DNA of 64,000 nucleotides from Herminiimonas contaminans. Its GTDB lineage: Bacteria; Pseudomonadota; Gammaproteobacteria; Burkholderiales; Burkholderiaceae_D. Where the stretch lies: the NCBI RefSeq assembly GCF_015645465.1, contig NZ_JADOEL010000003.1, positions 186,001-250,000 on the forward strand, in the 5' to 3' direction. Positions 45,131-53,849 of this stretch are shown one piece after another; the stretch's first letter is position 1, and every line of letters begins with the position of its first letter. Under the pieces are notes generated by a model that worked only from the letters and a program-made list of their open reading frames with translations, did no database searches and had not been told where the DNA came from. The position numbers and the translations under genes are program-made.

Positions 45131-46534
45131 TCAGTCGAATAGCGAGGCAAGTTGCCCCAAGCTCTCGTTTATGCCGCACCGTTCGGTAATATCCTGTTGT
45201 AAAAATGACTCTATTTTCGAGTTCAGGGCGATCGCCTCATCCAGCACAGGGTCGGAACCTGCACTATAAGCGCCCACGCTGATCAAGTCACGATTGCGTT
45301 GGTAGCGCGAAGTCAGCTGTTTCAGCTTGCGTGTCTGCTTCTGGTGCTCAGGCGTGGTGATGTTATGCATCGCACGGCTGATCGATTGTTCGATATCGAT
45401 CGCAGGATAGTGACCGGCTTCAGCCAGCGAGCGGTTCAGCACGATATGGCCGTCCAGGATGGCGCGGGCGGAGTCGGCAATCGGATCCTGTTGATCGTCA
45501 CCCTCGGTCAGCACGGTATAAAAGGCCGTAATCGAGCCGCCGCCTTCTTTACCATTACCGGCGCGTTCGACCAATGCTGGCAATTTGGCAAAAACCGATG
45601 GCGGATAACCTTTGGTCGCTGGTGGCTCACCGATGGCCAGCGCAATTTCACGTTGCGCCATTGCGTAACGGGTCAGCGAATCCATAATCAGCAAGACATC
45701 CTTGCCTTCATCACGGAAGTGTTCGGCGATCGCGGTGGCGTAAGCGGCACCTTGCAGACGCATGAGCGGCGGTGTGTCAGCCGGGGCGGCGACCACGACC
45801 GAACGAGCCAGGCCTTCCGCGCCCAGGATTTGTTCGATGAATTCCTTGACCTCACGACCCCGTTCGCCGATCAGACCAACCACGATCACATCGGCGGTGG
45901 TGTAGCGCGCCATCATGCCGAGCAAGACACTCTTACCGACGCCGGAGCCTGCGAACAGCCCCATGCGCTGGCCACGACCAACGGTCAGCATGCTGTTGAT
46001 GGCACGCACACCGACGTCCAGTACATCGGTAATCGGAGCACGTGACAATGGATTGGCAGCGCGTACGTTCAGCGGCGCAGCATGAGCCGCATTGAGTGGT
46101 CCGAGATTGTCGAGCGGGCGACCAGCGCCATCGAGTACCCGACCCAATAGCTCTATGCCGACCGGCAGGTGACGACCGCGGTCGCTAGGACGACGGCGCG
46201 GGTGGGTAACGGCACCGGGACGCGGTAGCGATTGCACGACTTCGACCGGATACACGCGGGTGCCAGGGATGATGCCTTCGACATCGCTTTGCGGCATCAG
46301 GAATAAACGGTCATTTTCAAAGCCGACGACTTCAGCTTCGATGCGTGCACCGTTCGCCAGCGGCACGGTACAGGCGCTGCCGACCGCGAGTTTGAGTCCG
46401 ACTGCTTCCATGACCAGGCCAGCGACACGCGTAATGCGGCCAGATACCTGCATCGGTTCGGCGATGTCCAGCAACATCCGGCAATCGCGCAGATAGGCTT
46501 GCCAGCGGCCGCTGTTGGGATGGTCGGTCAGCAT
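45131..46534 (-). CDS. fliI: Flagellum-specific ATPase FliI
   Basis: A 467-residue F1-like ATPase. Walker A is [11 protein letters not shown] near residues 190-200, followed by [11 protein letters not shown] and Walker [12 protein letters not shown]. Length is normal (E. coli 457). It energises unfolding and release of export substrates and interacts with FliH and FliJ. Its start touches the fliH stop. Confidence 0.96.
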   Translation of the reverse strand: MLTDHPNSGRWQAYLRDCRMLLDIAEPMQVSGRITRVAGLVMEAVGLKLAVGSACTVPLANGARIEAEVVGFENDRLFLMPQSDVEGIIPGTRVYPVEVVQSLPRPGAVTHPRRRPSDRGRHLPVGIELLGRVLDGAGRPLDNLGPLNAAHAAPLNVRAANPLSRAPITDVLDVGVRAINSMLTVGRGQRMGLFAGSGVGKSVLLGMMARYTTADVIVVGLIGERGREVKEFIEQILGAEGLARSVVVAAPADTPPLMRLQGAAYATAIAEHFRDEGKDVLLIMDSLTRYAMAQREIALAIGEPPATKGYPPSVFAKLPALVERAGNGKEGGGSITAFYTVLTEGDDQQDPIADSARAILDGHIVLNRSLAEAGHYPAIDIEQSISRAMHNITTPEHQKQTRKLKQLTSRYQRNRDLISVGAYSAGSDPVLDEAIALNSKIESFLQQDITERCGINESLGQLASLFD

Positions 46535-47232
46535 CAGATCAGCCAGTCAGATTCTTTGCCGAGGGCCGCGGCGATGCGTTGCCAGCGGGTGGTGGTAGTG
46601 GCGTCGATTTGGTTGGTGACGGTTTCGACACGGCAGCTGCCTCTATCCATGTGCGGATCTTCGACTACACGCCAGGCAGCACTGCTCAGTTCATCGCCGA
46701 GGTGGGTGGCGATGATGGCGGCGTCATCCGGATGCAAATGCAGCATCGCAGGTTGTTGCAGCGTAGGCAGGTAGTGGATGGCTTCGCGTACCAGTGGAAT
46801 GATGAGTTCCGGGCGCACGTTGAGCGCGGTTTTCAGCATTGCTTTGGCGAGGTCGAGTGCCAGGTCCAGCATATCGCTGGCGATCAGTTCGTTGGCTTGT
46901 GCAACTTCGGTGCCGAAGGTATCGGCGATATCCAGCAAGGTTTGCTTTTCCTGCTCGGCTTGCGCGCGGCCTTCGGCCAGACCGGCAGCACGACCTTCCT
47001 CCATGCCAGCGGCATAGCCTTCGGCATGCGCTTCCGTACGCGCGTTTTCGATTTGCTCGGCCATGGCTGCAATGTTTGCAGTGTGGGCGGCAGCGGCTGC
47101 ATTCGCGGCTGCCAGTTCGGCGGCATGGTCTTTGACCGGTTCGACTTTGGCGCTGGGTTTTACTTCGTTGAACGAAGTCATTTCCCAACGTTGATAAGCG
47201 GACTGGCGCTCTTTCGGGATGACGTTAGACAT
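46534..47232 (-). CDS. fliH: Flagellar assembly protein FliH
   Basis: A protein of about 232 residues. Charged N-terminus, then a Gly/Ala/Glu-rich stretch with repeated A-x-x-x-G pattern ([16 protein letters not shown]), which is the FliH GxxxG helix, and a C-terminal V-ATPase-E-like domain. It anchors FliI to FliN. ATG 47232 has GGAAGA at proper spacing; ATG 47238 is two codons upstream. Confidence 0.93.
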   Translation of the reverse strand: MSNVIPKERQSAYQRWEMTSFNEVKPSAKVEPVKDHAAELAAANAAAAAHTANIAAMAEQIENARTEAHAEGYAAGMEEGRAAGLAEGRAQAEQEKQTLLDIADTFGTEVAQANELIASDMLDLALDLAKAMLKTALNVRPELIIPLVREAIHYLPTLQQPAMLHLHPDDAAIIATHLGDELSSAAWRVVEDPHMDRGSCRVETVTNQIDATTTTRWQRIAAALGKESDWLI

Positions 47233-48220
47233 AAGCATCTTCCGCTTTGCCGCCCAATGTCAGCTGACCTTCATCTGCCAGGCGGCGGATGATTTGCAGT
47301 ATTTCTTTTTGATTGGTTTCGACTTCGGACAGACGCACCGGACCTTTGGATTCCAGATCTTCGCGCATCATTTCACCGGCACGTTGCGACATATTCTTGA
47401 AGAATTTTTCGCGTAGTTCTGGGGTTGCACCTTTGAGTGCAATGATCAGCGACTCGGACTGGACTTCGCGTAACAACAACTGGATGCCACGATCTTCGAT
47501 ATCCATGATGTTGTCGAAGACAAACATCTCGTCCATGATTTTTTGCGCCATGTCGTTGTCATAGCTTTTCAGATTCGCCATGACCGAGATTTCATTTTCA
47601 CCGCTGAAGAAGTTGAGTATCTCCGCGGCAGCACGTACGCCGCCCATCGGTTTTTTCTTCAGGTTTTCATTACCAGTCAGCAGCTTGGTCAGTACTTCAT
47701 TGAGTTCGCGCAGGGCGGCTGGCTGCACGCCATCCAGTGTCGCGATACGCAATACCACGTCGTTGCGCAGGCGCTCGGTAAAGCGTTCCAGTACTTCGCA
47801 TGCCTGGTCACGTTCAAGGTGAACCAGGATGGTTGCAATGATTTGCGGATGTTCGTTACGCACCAGATCGGCGACTGATTGGCCATCCATCCATTTCAGG
47901 CTTTCAATACCGCTGGCATCGCGCGCACCGAGGATGCGGTTAAGCAGGGAAGCGGCTTTGTCGTCGCCCAGCGCCTTGGTCAGTACGTCGCGGATGTAGT
48001 CATCGGAGTCCAGGCCGAGCGAAGTGTTCTTCTCGGTTTCAGCACGGAACTCACTGAGGACGGCAACCAGTTCTTCGCTCTGGATGGCTTTCATCGTGGA
48101 CATGGCTGCGCCCAGTTTTTGCACTTCGCGCGGACCCAGGTACTTCATCACTTCGGCTGCTTCGTCAGCACCGAGTGCGAGCATCAGGATGGCACCTTTA
48201 TGTACGCCGTTATCAATCAT
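47225..48220 (-). CDS. fliG: Flagellar motor switch protein FliG
   Basis: A 331-residue C-ring protein with the M-S ring-binding N-domain, the E-H-P-Q-I middle-domain motif and the torque-generating C-domain with M-F-V-F-D-N-I and charged residues in S-Q-R-A-G-E-M-M-R-E-D. Length matches E. coli (331). It overlaps fliF and fliH by eight bases each. Confidence 0.96.
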   Translation of the reverse strand: MIDNGVHKGAILMLALGADEAAEVMKYLGPREVQKLGAAMSTMKAIQSEELVAVLSEFRAETEKNTSLGLDSDDYIRDVLTKALGDDKAASLLNRILGARDASGIESLKWMDGQSVADLVRNEHPQIIATILVHLERDQACEVLERFTERLRNDVVLRIATLDGVQPAALRELNEVLTKLLTGNENLKKKPMGGVRAAAEILNFFSGENEISVMANLKSYDNDMAQKIMDEMFVFDNIMDIEDRGIQLLLREVQSESLIIALKGATPELREKFFKNMSQRAGEMMREDLESKGPVRLSEVETNQKEILQIIRRLADEGQLTLGGKAEDAYV

Positions 48221-49967
48221 TTCCCACCCACGATTTCACAATGTTAGCGACGACTTTAGGATCTTTCCTTGCCAGCTCTTTGGCAGCTTCCAGATTCTGT
48301 TGATACGTATTCTGTATGCCCATCGGTTTGCCATCTTCTTCCAGATGCATTTTCTCTACTGCTGCAGCGGTTTCATCTTCCAGCGACAGCGGTTCTGGCG
48401 GCGGTGGGTTCAGTTTGTTGAGCATAGGCTTCAACATTTTGCGATAGAGCATGAAGAGGATGATGCCGAGCGCCAGGTACTTGGCTGCCTGGATCGCCAT
48501 CTCAATCACTTCTGGACGTTCCCACAGTGGTGGCTGCACGATCTCATCTTTTTCCACGCCGGCGAAAGGACTATTCACGACGTTCAGCGTATCGCCCCTA
48601 TCCTTGTTGTACCCCATCGCTTCCTTGACGAGGTCACTGATCTGGTTTTTCTCTGTTTCGCTCAGAGGGACGATGGTGACTTTGCCGTCTTTCGCGACCA
48701 CACGTTTGTAGTTGACGACGACCGCGACCGACAGGCGTTTCAAACCACCCATAGGTTGTTGTACGTAGCGGATCGTTTTATCCACTTCGAAGTTGGTAGT
48801 CGTGTCTTTTTGTGTCGGCTGCGCATTCGCAGCTGCGCTGGCTGCTGCAGCAGCAGCTGCGGCGGCAGGGGTACCAGGAGCGGGTGGATTGGTTGCAGTC
48901 GATGGTGTGCCGTCCGCTGCCAGTGGTGGTGCTGTTAACGGTGCAGTCGCATTCGGTGCAGGCTGGTTGGTCAATGCGCCTGGTACACCTGACGCGCCAT
49001 TGCCGTTACCGCGCGATTCGCTGGTTTGCAGGCTGCGTACGGTAGCGCTGTTAGGCACCTGATTCGGTTTGTAAATTTCTGCAGCCTGTTCGCTGGTAGA
49101 GAAGTCCACATCAGCGGTTGCTTCCGCACGGATATTATTCACACCGACGATAGGGGTGATGATGGATTCAATACGTTTGGTGATGCTTTGCTGCAGTTCC
49201 TGTACATATTTCAGTTGTGACGGATCCAGCGTATTGGAACCGGCAGGTTTGTTGGTTTCTGACAGCAGATTGCCGGATTGATCAACGATGGTGACGTTTT
49301 TCGGCGACAGCTCAGGTACGCTGCTGGCGACCAGATGGACGATGGCGCTGACTTGCTGTTGATCGAGCGCGCGACCCTGACGCAGGTTGAGCAAAACGGA
49401 AGCGGTTGGTTTTTGCTGGTCACGTACGAAGACCGACGCTTTTGGCATCGCCAGATGGACACGTGCGGCCTGCACTGCGCCTACTGATTGAATCGAGCGC
49501 GCCAGTTCGCCTTCGAGTGCACGCTGGAAGTTGACCTGTTCGAGGAATTGGGAAACGCCGAGCTTTTGGTTTTCCATCAGCTCGAAGCCGACGCCGCCAC
49601 CTTTAGGCAAGCCTTCAGCCGCCAGTTTCAAACGGATTTCGTGGACTTTATCGGCCGGAACCAAGATGGCACCGCCGCCTTCAGCGAATTTGTAAGGAAC
49701 GTTGGATGCCTGCAGTGACGACATGATGGCACCGCCGTCGCGATCTGAAAAATTGGAGAAAAGCACCTTGTATTCCGGCTTTTGGCTCCACAGCACCAGT
49801 GCGATCATGACGGCGATTACGGCTGCGCTACCCAACATCAGCAATACCTTGCGTCCGTTCGGCGACTTCGCCATATCCATGAAGGAGTTCTGCATATTAG
49901 GGGTGGCGTTTGCCTCGGCCGGAACGCCAGGTGGCAGACCGCCTTCGCCTGCTACGACTACTGCCAT
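48213..49967 (-). CDS. fliF: Flagellar MS-ring protein FliF
   Basis: A 584-residue membrane protein with two spans (A-A-V-I-A-V-M-I-A-L-V-L near residue 55 and A-L-G-I-I-L-F-M-L-Y near 495). The YscJ/FliF ring-building motifs come early (F-S-N-F-S-D-R-D-G, L-P-K-G-G-G-V-G-F-E-L). A low-complexity Ala/Pro/Asn stretch lies at about 330-395, longer than in E. coli. AGGAGC precedes the ATG. First gene of fliFGHIJK and divergent from fliE. Confidence 0.96.
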   Translation of the reverse strand: MAVVVAGEGGLPPGVPAEANATPNMQNSFMDMAKSPNGRKVLLMLGSAAVIAVMIALVLWSQKPEYKVLFSNFSDRDGGAIMSSLQASNVPYKFAEGGGAILVPADKVHEIRLKLAAEGLPKGGGVGFELMENQKLGVSQFLEQVNFQRALEGELARSIQSVGAVQAARVHLAMPKASVFVRDQQKPTASVLLNLRQGRALDQQQVSAIVHLVASSVPELSPKNVTIVDQSGNLLSETNKPAGSNTLDPSQLKYVQELQQSITKRIESIITPIVGVNNIRAEATADVDFSTSEQAAEIYKPNQVPNSATVRSLQTSESRGNGNGASGVPGALTNQPAPNATAPLTAPPLAADGTPSTATNPPAPGTPAAAAAAAAASAAANAQPTQKDTTTNFEVDKTIRYVQQPMGGLKRLSVAVVVNYKRVVAKDGKVTIVPLSETEKNQISDLVKEAMGYNKDRGDTLNVVNSPFAGVEKDEIVQPPLWERPEVIEMAIQAAKYLALGIILFMLYRKMLKPMLNKLNPPPPEPLSLEDETAAAVEKMHLEEDGKPMGIQNTYQQNLEAAKELARKDPKVVANIVKSWVGND

Positions 49968-50027
49968 GATTGTGCTCCTGCGTGGCTATCGTCAAATCGG
50001 ATTGGTGTATTCATCGCTGTTCTCGCT

Positions 50028-50054
50028 ATTCAAGCTTTTTTCCGTAGCTTGAAT
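50028..50054. promoter_or_regulatory. Inverted repeat upstream of fliF
   Basis: Nine-base arms ATTCAAGCT and AGCTTGAAT with a 9-base loop, 61-87 bases upstream of the fliF start in the fliE-fliF divergent region. It could be an operator for the flagellar activator or an RNA hairpin in the fliF leader. No known consensus fits clearly. Confidence 0.35.
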
Positions 50055-50230
50055 TGTCGGGCTTGCGGGGAATTTCAATCTTTGGAATAGAGCAATATTT
50101 CTATGGCTTATCAGCCCGATCCAAATCAGGGTGCGTGATAACTTGTCGAGGTAGTTTGAACACCCTTGTGGGCAACAGATCAAGATCAGCTTAGGCAATT
50201 ATAGTGCTTGCAAGCAACAAGATGGAGAGA

Positions 50231-50587
50231 ATGATGAAAGTCGGTGGAATTGATTCAAGCGCGATAGACGCGATGGTGGCACAGCTCAGAGCCGCCGCAG
50301 CGCGCTCCCAGCCTGCGGTGAATCCGCTGGGCGGGATGGCGCAACCGGAAAAGACGGCGACCCGCGCCGACTTTTCACAGGCCCTGAAAGCGTCGCTCGA
50401 TAATGTGGCCAGTGCGCAGAGCACCGCCAATCAGATGGGCGAGAAATTTTCGATGGGGGATGACAGCGTCAATCTGTCAGATGTAATGATTTCGATGCAA
50501 AAGGCGAGTATTTCATTCCAGGCAACGGTGCAAGTACGCAACAAGCTGGTATCGGCCTATCAGGAAATGATGAATATGCAGGTGTAA
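50231..50587 (+). CDS. fliE: Flagellar hook-basal body protein FliE
   Basis: A protein of 118 residues from ATG 50231 (117 from ATG 50234, better spaced from GGAG at 50224-50227). It has the FliE pattern: N-terminal A-M-V-A-Q-L-R, middle F-S-Q-A-L-K-A-S-L-D-N-V, C-terminal L-S-D-V-M-I-S-M-Q-K-A and F-Q-A-T-V-Q-V-R-N-K-L-V-S-A-Y. FliE joins the MS ring to the rod. Single gene, divergent from fliF as in E. coli. Confidence 0.95.
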   Translation: MMKVGGIDSSAIDAMVAQLRAAAARSQPAVNPLGGMAQPEKTATRADFSQALKASLDNVASAQSTANQMGEKFSMGDDSVNLSDVMISMQKASISFQATVQVRNKLVSAYQEMMNMQV

Positions 50588-50607
50588 GCAAGAAACAAAT
50601 AAGAAAA

Positions 50608-50632
50608 CGGGGCTGTTCAGCCCCGGTATTTT
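50608..50632 (+). terminator. Rho-independent terminator after fliE
   Basis: Arms CGGGGCTG and CAGCCCCG around two T, followed by GTATTTTT. Supports a monocistronic fliE transcript. Confidence 0.85.
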
Positions 50633-50662
50633 TCCTGCAGCACCCACTTCAGATTATCTTCA

Positions 50663-50683
50663 GATGCCGCATTGCGCGGCATC
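50663..50683. repeat. Short inverted repeat between fliE and ycgR
   Basis: Arms GATGCCGC and GCGGCATC with a 5-base loop. It lacks a T tract, so it is not an ordinary terminator; it could stabilise the 3' end of the ycgR transcript. Confidence 0.4.
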
Positions 50684-50737
50684 GTCTTCCCGCAGTATCC
50701 AGCTCAGTACTTATCTGAACCTTGAACCGACCCGGAT

Positions 50738-51496
50738 TTAGCCGAGTCCGGTCGCTTTGGCGTTTTGCTCGCGTTCTATTTTGGTGATGTATTTTTGCAC
50801 CACGGCGAGGGTGCCGTTCGATGGACGTATGAATTCACAGCCGAGGCGATTGATGCTTTTGCCATTGGTCAGCGTCAGTTCCAGCACATTGCGGACTTGC
50901 AGTGTAACGGTGATGACACCGCTGCCGGGTAAATCAATCTTGCAATTATCATAAGTCTGGCCTATGGCCGTACCCAGCAGTTTCTTTTCGTCGACGATGG
51001 AGATCCCGCCGCCGCTGATGTTGTGCAGGGTAGTGGGGATTTCGGTCGTGACGCCTTCCCGGGTGTAAGGAACGATGCAGGACACCGGAGAAGTCAGTGG
51101 TGTCGGTACGCGATAAAACTCACGACGCTGCAAGCGTATGACGCTGGTCGGCAAATCGATCACGAAAGCTGGCAGGTTTTCGTAGACGCAGCTTTCGGCC
51201 GATGGTGCGGTGAACAGGATGCGGATATTTTCCAGCACGGTTTCAAATGACAGACGTTTACTGTCCAGCACCCGCTGGTTCATGATCGCGGTCGGTGCAC
51301 AATCCAGCAGGACCGTGTCATTTGTTTCGTCTATGTTGAGAATGGATGTGACAATTGTGTCGGCACCGTGATTGATGACCATACGGACCAGCTGGTTGCG
51401 CTCGCCTATGCTGCGCAGCAAGGCAATAACTTCCCGGCGTGAGCGAACCCGGAACGGGTTCATGTCGTCATTTTCGTAGTCGCTTACAAGTGTCAT
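50738..51496 (-). CDS. ycgR: c-di-GMP-binding flagellar brake protein YcgR
   Basis: A 252-residue protein with the YcgR N-terminal PilZN domain and a C-terminal PilZ domain. The c-di-GMP-binding motif R-x-x-x-R is R125-E-F-Y-R129 and the second motif N-I-S-G-G-G lies about 30 residues on. When loaded with c-di-GMP, YcgR slows the motor by contacting FliG/FliM or MotA. The gene is in the leftward late-flagellar group, consistent with a motility role. Confidence 0.9.
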   Translation of the reverse strand: MTLVSDYENDDMNPFRVRSRREVIALLRSIGERNQLVRMVINHGADTIVTSILNIDETNDTVLLDCAPTAIMNQRVLDSKRLSFETVLENIRILFTAPSAESCVYENLPAFVIDLPTSVIRLQRREFYRVPTPLTSPVSCIVPYTREGVTTEIPTTLHNISGGGISIVDEKKLLGTAIGQTYDNCKIDLPGSGVITVTLQVRNVLELTLTNGKSINRLGCEFIRPSNGTLAVVQKYITKIEREQNAKATGLG

Positions 51497-51549
51497 TATT
51501 ATTTCTTTAAAACCGTAGGTAATTCACCGGCACTAAAAATTGCAACTGG

Positions 51550-51837
51550 TCATGATACATTGCCGCCGCCTTGTTGGGCAGCCTCAACGCGATATAACCA
51601 CGCCAGGAGTTCCGCCACCGCCCGGTACAGGGCAGGCGGGATATGCTCATCCAGCTCAACTTGCAATAGAAGTGCCACCAACTCTTTCGACTCATGGATG
51701 GCAACGCCATGTTCTCTGGCGCGTTCTATGATTTGTTCGGCAATTGCACCGCGCCCTTTCGCCACGACACGTGGCGCCGAGTCATTACTCTGGTAGGCAA
51801 GCGCAACGGCTTGCTGGGGCGGGGTGGGTTTGTCCAT
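51550..51837 (-). CDS. FlhB C-terminal-domain-like protein (FlhX-type)
   Basis: A 95-residue soluble protein matching the cytoplasmic domain of FlhB: A-V-A-L-A-Y, A-P-R-V-V-A-K-G, A-R-E-H-G-V, I-P-P-A-L-Y-R-A-V-A-E-L-L-A-W-L-Y. The N-P-T-H self-cleavage site of FlhB is replaced by P-P-Q-Q, so it cannot autocleave. There are no membrane spans. Genes of this kind are found in several flagellated bacteria and one has been shown to substitute for the FlhB C-terminal half. Four bases after the FliK-like gene. Confidence 0.85.
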   Translation of the reverse strand: MDKPTPPQQAVALAYQSNDSAPRVVAKGRGAIAEQIIERAREHGVAIHESKELVALLLQVELDEHIPPALYRAVAELLAWLYRVEAAQQGGGNVS

Positions 51838-51841
51838 CCTG

Positions 51842-52981
51842 TTATCCCCCTTGCTTCACCAGGAATGATTCCAGCGGCGATCCTGCTGCACCCAGTGCAT
51901 CGGCCAGTAACTCGCCATGCGTACGCAAGGCGCTGGCGGTTTCTGCACTGGGCGTATTAACCTGTATTTGTACCCGGTCTCCTACCAGTCTGATGGATGC
52001 GGATACTGCACCCAGCGTCGGCAGGGAAAACTTTACTGTGCTGTTCCAGACCGGCTCCGGTTCGGCCTGATCTTTGCCCTTTTGCGGCGTTTCGTCCTTG
52101 ATTTCCCATTCCAGCGGTTGCCCGGGGAATAGTTCGCCTTGCCACATGATGCGGCGCTGCTCCAGTGCATCGAGTTGCAGGCTGATCAGCTTGACCGCTT
52201 CGGTGCCCGCTACTTCAGGCTGTTTGTTGCTAACAGGTGCTATCGCTTCCTGCAGGTCGGCGCTGCGTGCCAGTACTGCTGTTTTTTGTACATCTGCGGG
52301 TTGGGCACGCTCACCTGTCACCAGGCCACGCAGATTATTGACGAGGTGATTCAGCCCGTTACCGGTTTCTGGTTCCGATGCCGGTGTCGGTTGTGGCGTA
52401 CCGAGGATCGAGGTAGCAACGCGCTTGGCTGGTGGCTCACGCAGCAAGTCTGCCGTCGGACGTGCGCCGAGTGCCCATTGCGCCACGTGCGACTCATAGA
52501 ACAGACCGCTGAAGGCTATCGTGTTCTGTAGGGCTGCGGCGATTTGCGGAGCGGGTGCGCCAGGAGTACTCAGCACCGGAGCTTTTCCGACCAGGGTAGT
52601 TGGCATGCTGCCTTCTTGCGTCTGCTGCAGCATATTACCGATCAGACGTCCGGCGTTACTCAGTGAGATAGTCGCACCGGGATCAGGTTTGCCGAGCAGG
52701 AAAGTAGGGCGTGGCTGGACCGCCAGCAGTGTCAGATCCAAGGTGTCGCCCGCTTTGGTGCCGGGCGGCAGCACCATGTTGGCAGGCGCATTATTGATCT
52801 TGACGAGGAAATTGCCGTCAGCCAGGCGTGACAACACTTGCGCCTGGTATTCCTTGCCAAGCGTAAGCTGGATGAGCCGGTCTAGTGATTCCTGTTTGGC
52901 TTGTCCCAACGCCGTTGCCGGCGTGGTTGCCTCGATCAAGATTACGGGCCGGGTACCTGTGATATCGGCCCGTGGCAGCAT
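51842..52981 (-). CDS. Second FliK-like protein (flagellar hook-length control C-domain)
   Basis: A 379-residue protein with a Pro/Ala/Thr-rich N-terminal half and a C-terminal Flg_hook-like region (W-Q-G-E-L-F-P-G-Q-P-L-E-W-E-I, F-S-L-P-T-L-G-A-V-S-A-S-I-R). It differs from the fliK product at 43441-44631, so the window has two FliK-type genes. Coupled to the FlhB-like gene, it may tune export specificity. It could alternatively be a non-switching relative. Confidence 0.75.
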   Translation of the reverse strand: MLPRADITGTRPVILIEATTPATALGQAKQESLDRLIQLTLGKEYQAQVLSRLADGNFLVKINNAPANMVLPPGTKAGDTLDLTLLAVQPRPTFLLGKPDPGATISLSNAGRLIGNMLQQTQEGSMPTTLVGKAPVLSTPGAPAPQIAAALQNTIAFSGLFYESHVAQWALGARPTADLLREPPAKRVATSILGTPQPTPASEPETGNGLNHLVNNLRGLVTGERAQPADVQKTAVLARSADLQEAIAPVSNKQPEVAGTEAVKLISLQLDALEQRRIMWQGELFPGQPLEWEIKDETPQKGKDQAEPEPVWNSTVKFSLPTLGAVSASIRLVGDRVQIQVNTPSAETASALRTHGELLADALGAAGSPLESFLVKQGG

Positions 52982-52994
52982 AAGTTAGTCCGGA

Positions 52995-53336
52995 TTAATT
53001 CGAACGGCCACCGGCACCATAGGCGTGATTGAGTTTGCGCTCAGTCCCGGTACTATTGATGAGCATGGATAGTTTGGCCATCCATGGTTCGGTGATGTTA
53101 CGGATTTCACGGTCATCAGCCAGGATCTTTTTAATGATCTCTACCTTGCGTTCACGCTCTGCACCTGTCAATGCAACCGGTGCCTCACCGTTTTTCAGGA
53201 TGCTTACCTGCGCCGCACAGCGTTGTTCGAGTGCCGTCAATTCTTCCCAATCACCGCTGCGTGCAGCAGCCAGCATCTGATCGGTTATGGTCGCAACGTT
53301 TTCGTACAGACAAATGATTTCTTGTTCGTTCATCAT
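52995..53336 (-). CDS. fliT: Flagellar chaperone FliT
   Basis: A 113-residue helical protein of FliT size directly after fliS: L-Y-E-N-V-A-T-I-T-D-Q-M, W-E-E-L-T-A-L-E-Q-R-C, and I-K-K-I-L-A-D-D-R-E-I-R. FliT escorts FliD and, in enterics, binds FlhC. Identification rests on pattern, size and position rather than a diagnostic motif. Confidence 0.85.
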   Translation of the reverse strand: MMNEQEIICLYENVATITDQMLAAARSGDWEELTALEQRCAAQVSILKNGEAPVALTGAERERKVEIIKKILADDREIRNITEPWMAKLSMLINSTGTERKLNHAYGAGGRSN

Positions 53337-53339
53337 CGA

Positions 53340-53828
53340 TCAGGCTTTCATTAAACGGGACATGTTAGGCGCGAGTGCATCGTAGGAGGATGCTTGTATT
53401 TGTCCTGGCAATCCGTTCACCGGTGCCGGTGCGGCGGATTGTGGAGCGATTTCTTCCCATGCACTTTTAATATCGTTGAGCAGGGTTTGTACTTCCTGGA
53501 TGATGGCCGGGTCGTTATTCAGGTTTGCGAGTAACAGACGTCCGCCCATGTATTCATACAGCGCATCAAGGTTGATAGCGATTTCGCCGCCTACTGATTT
53601 GTCGAGGCTGGCACGCAGGCCGTTTTCGATAATCATGATGGCTTTGGAAATGGCCTTGCCTTTTTCCGGGATGTTCCCCGCCTGCATTTGCTGTAATGCA
53701 TTGTTGAGTGCGATTTGCGCACCTTCAAACAGCATGATGATGAGTTTGTGCGGATTGGCAGCTATCACGCCAGTTTCCATGCCAACCTTGGCATAGGCGT
53801 TTGCTCCGCTTTGCGATGATCCAAACAT
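53340..53828 (-). CDS. fliS: Flagellin export chaperone FliS
   Basis: A 162-residue protein with the FliS signature Y-A-K-V-G-M-E-T-G-V-I-A-A-N-P-H-K-L-I-I-M-L-F-E-G and the helix A-I-N-L-D-A-L-Y-E-Y-M. FliS binds the C-terminus of flagellin and prevents premature polymerisation. It is about 20-30 residues longer than E. coli FliS through an Ala/Pro-rich tail. Confidence 0.94.
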   Translation of the reverse strand: MFGSSQSGANAYAKVGMETGVIAANPHKLIIMLFEGAQIALNNALQQMQAGNIPEKGKAISKAIMIIENGLRASLDKSVGGEIAINLDALYEYMGGRLLLANLNNDPAIIQEVQTLLNDIKSAWEEIAPQSAAPAPVNGLPGQIQASSYDALAPNMSRLMKA

Positions 53829-53849
53829 TGATGTCTCCCGGAGTTCTAC

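Noticed and set aside
50663-50683. The GATGCCGC/GCGGCATC hairpin as a terminator for ycgR
   Set aside because: No T tract follows on the minus strand, so it is listed only as an inverted repeat.
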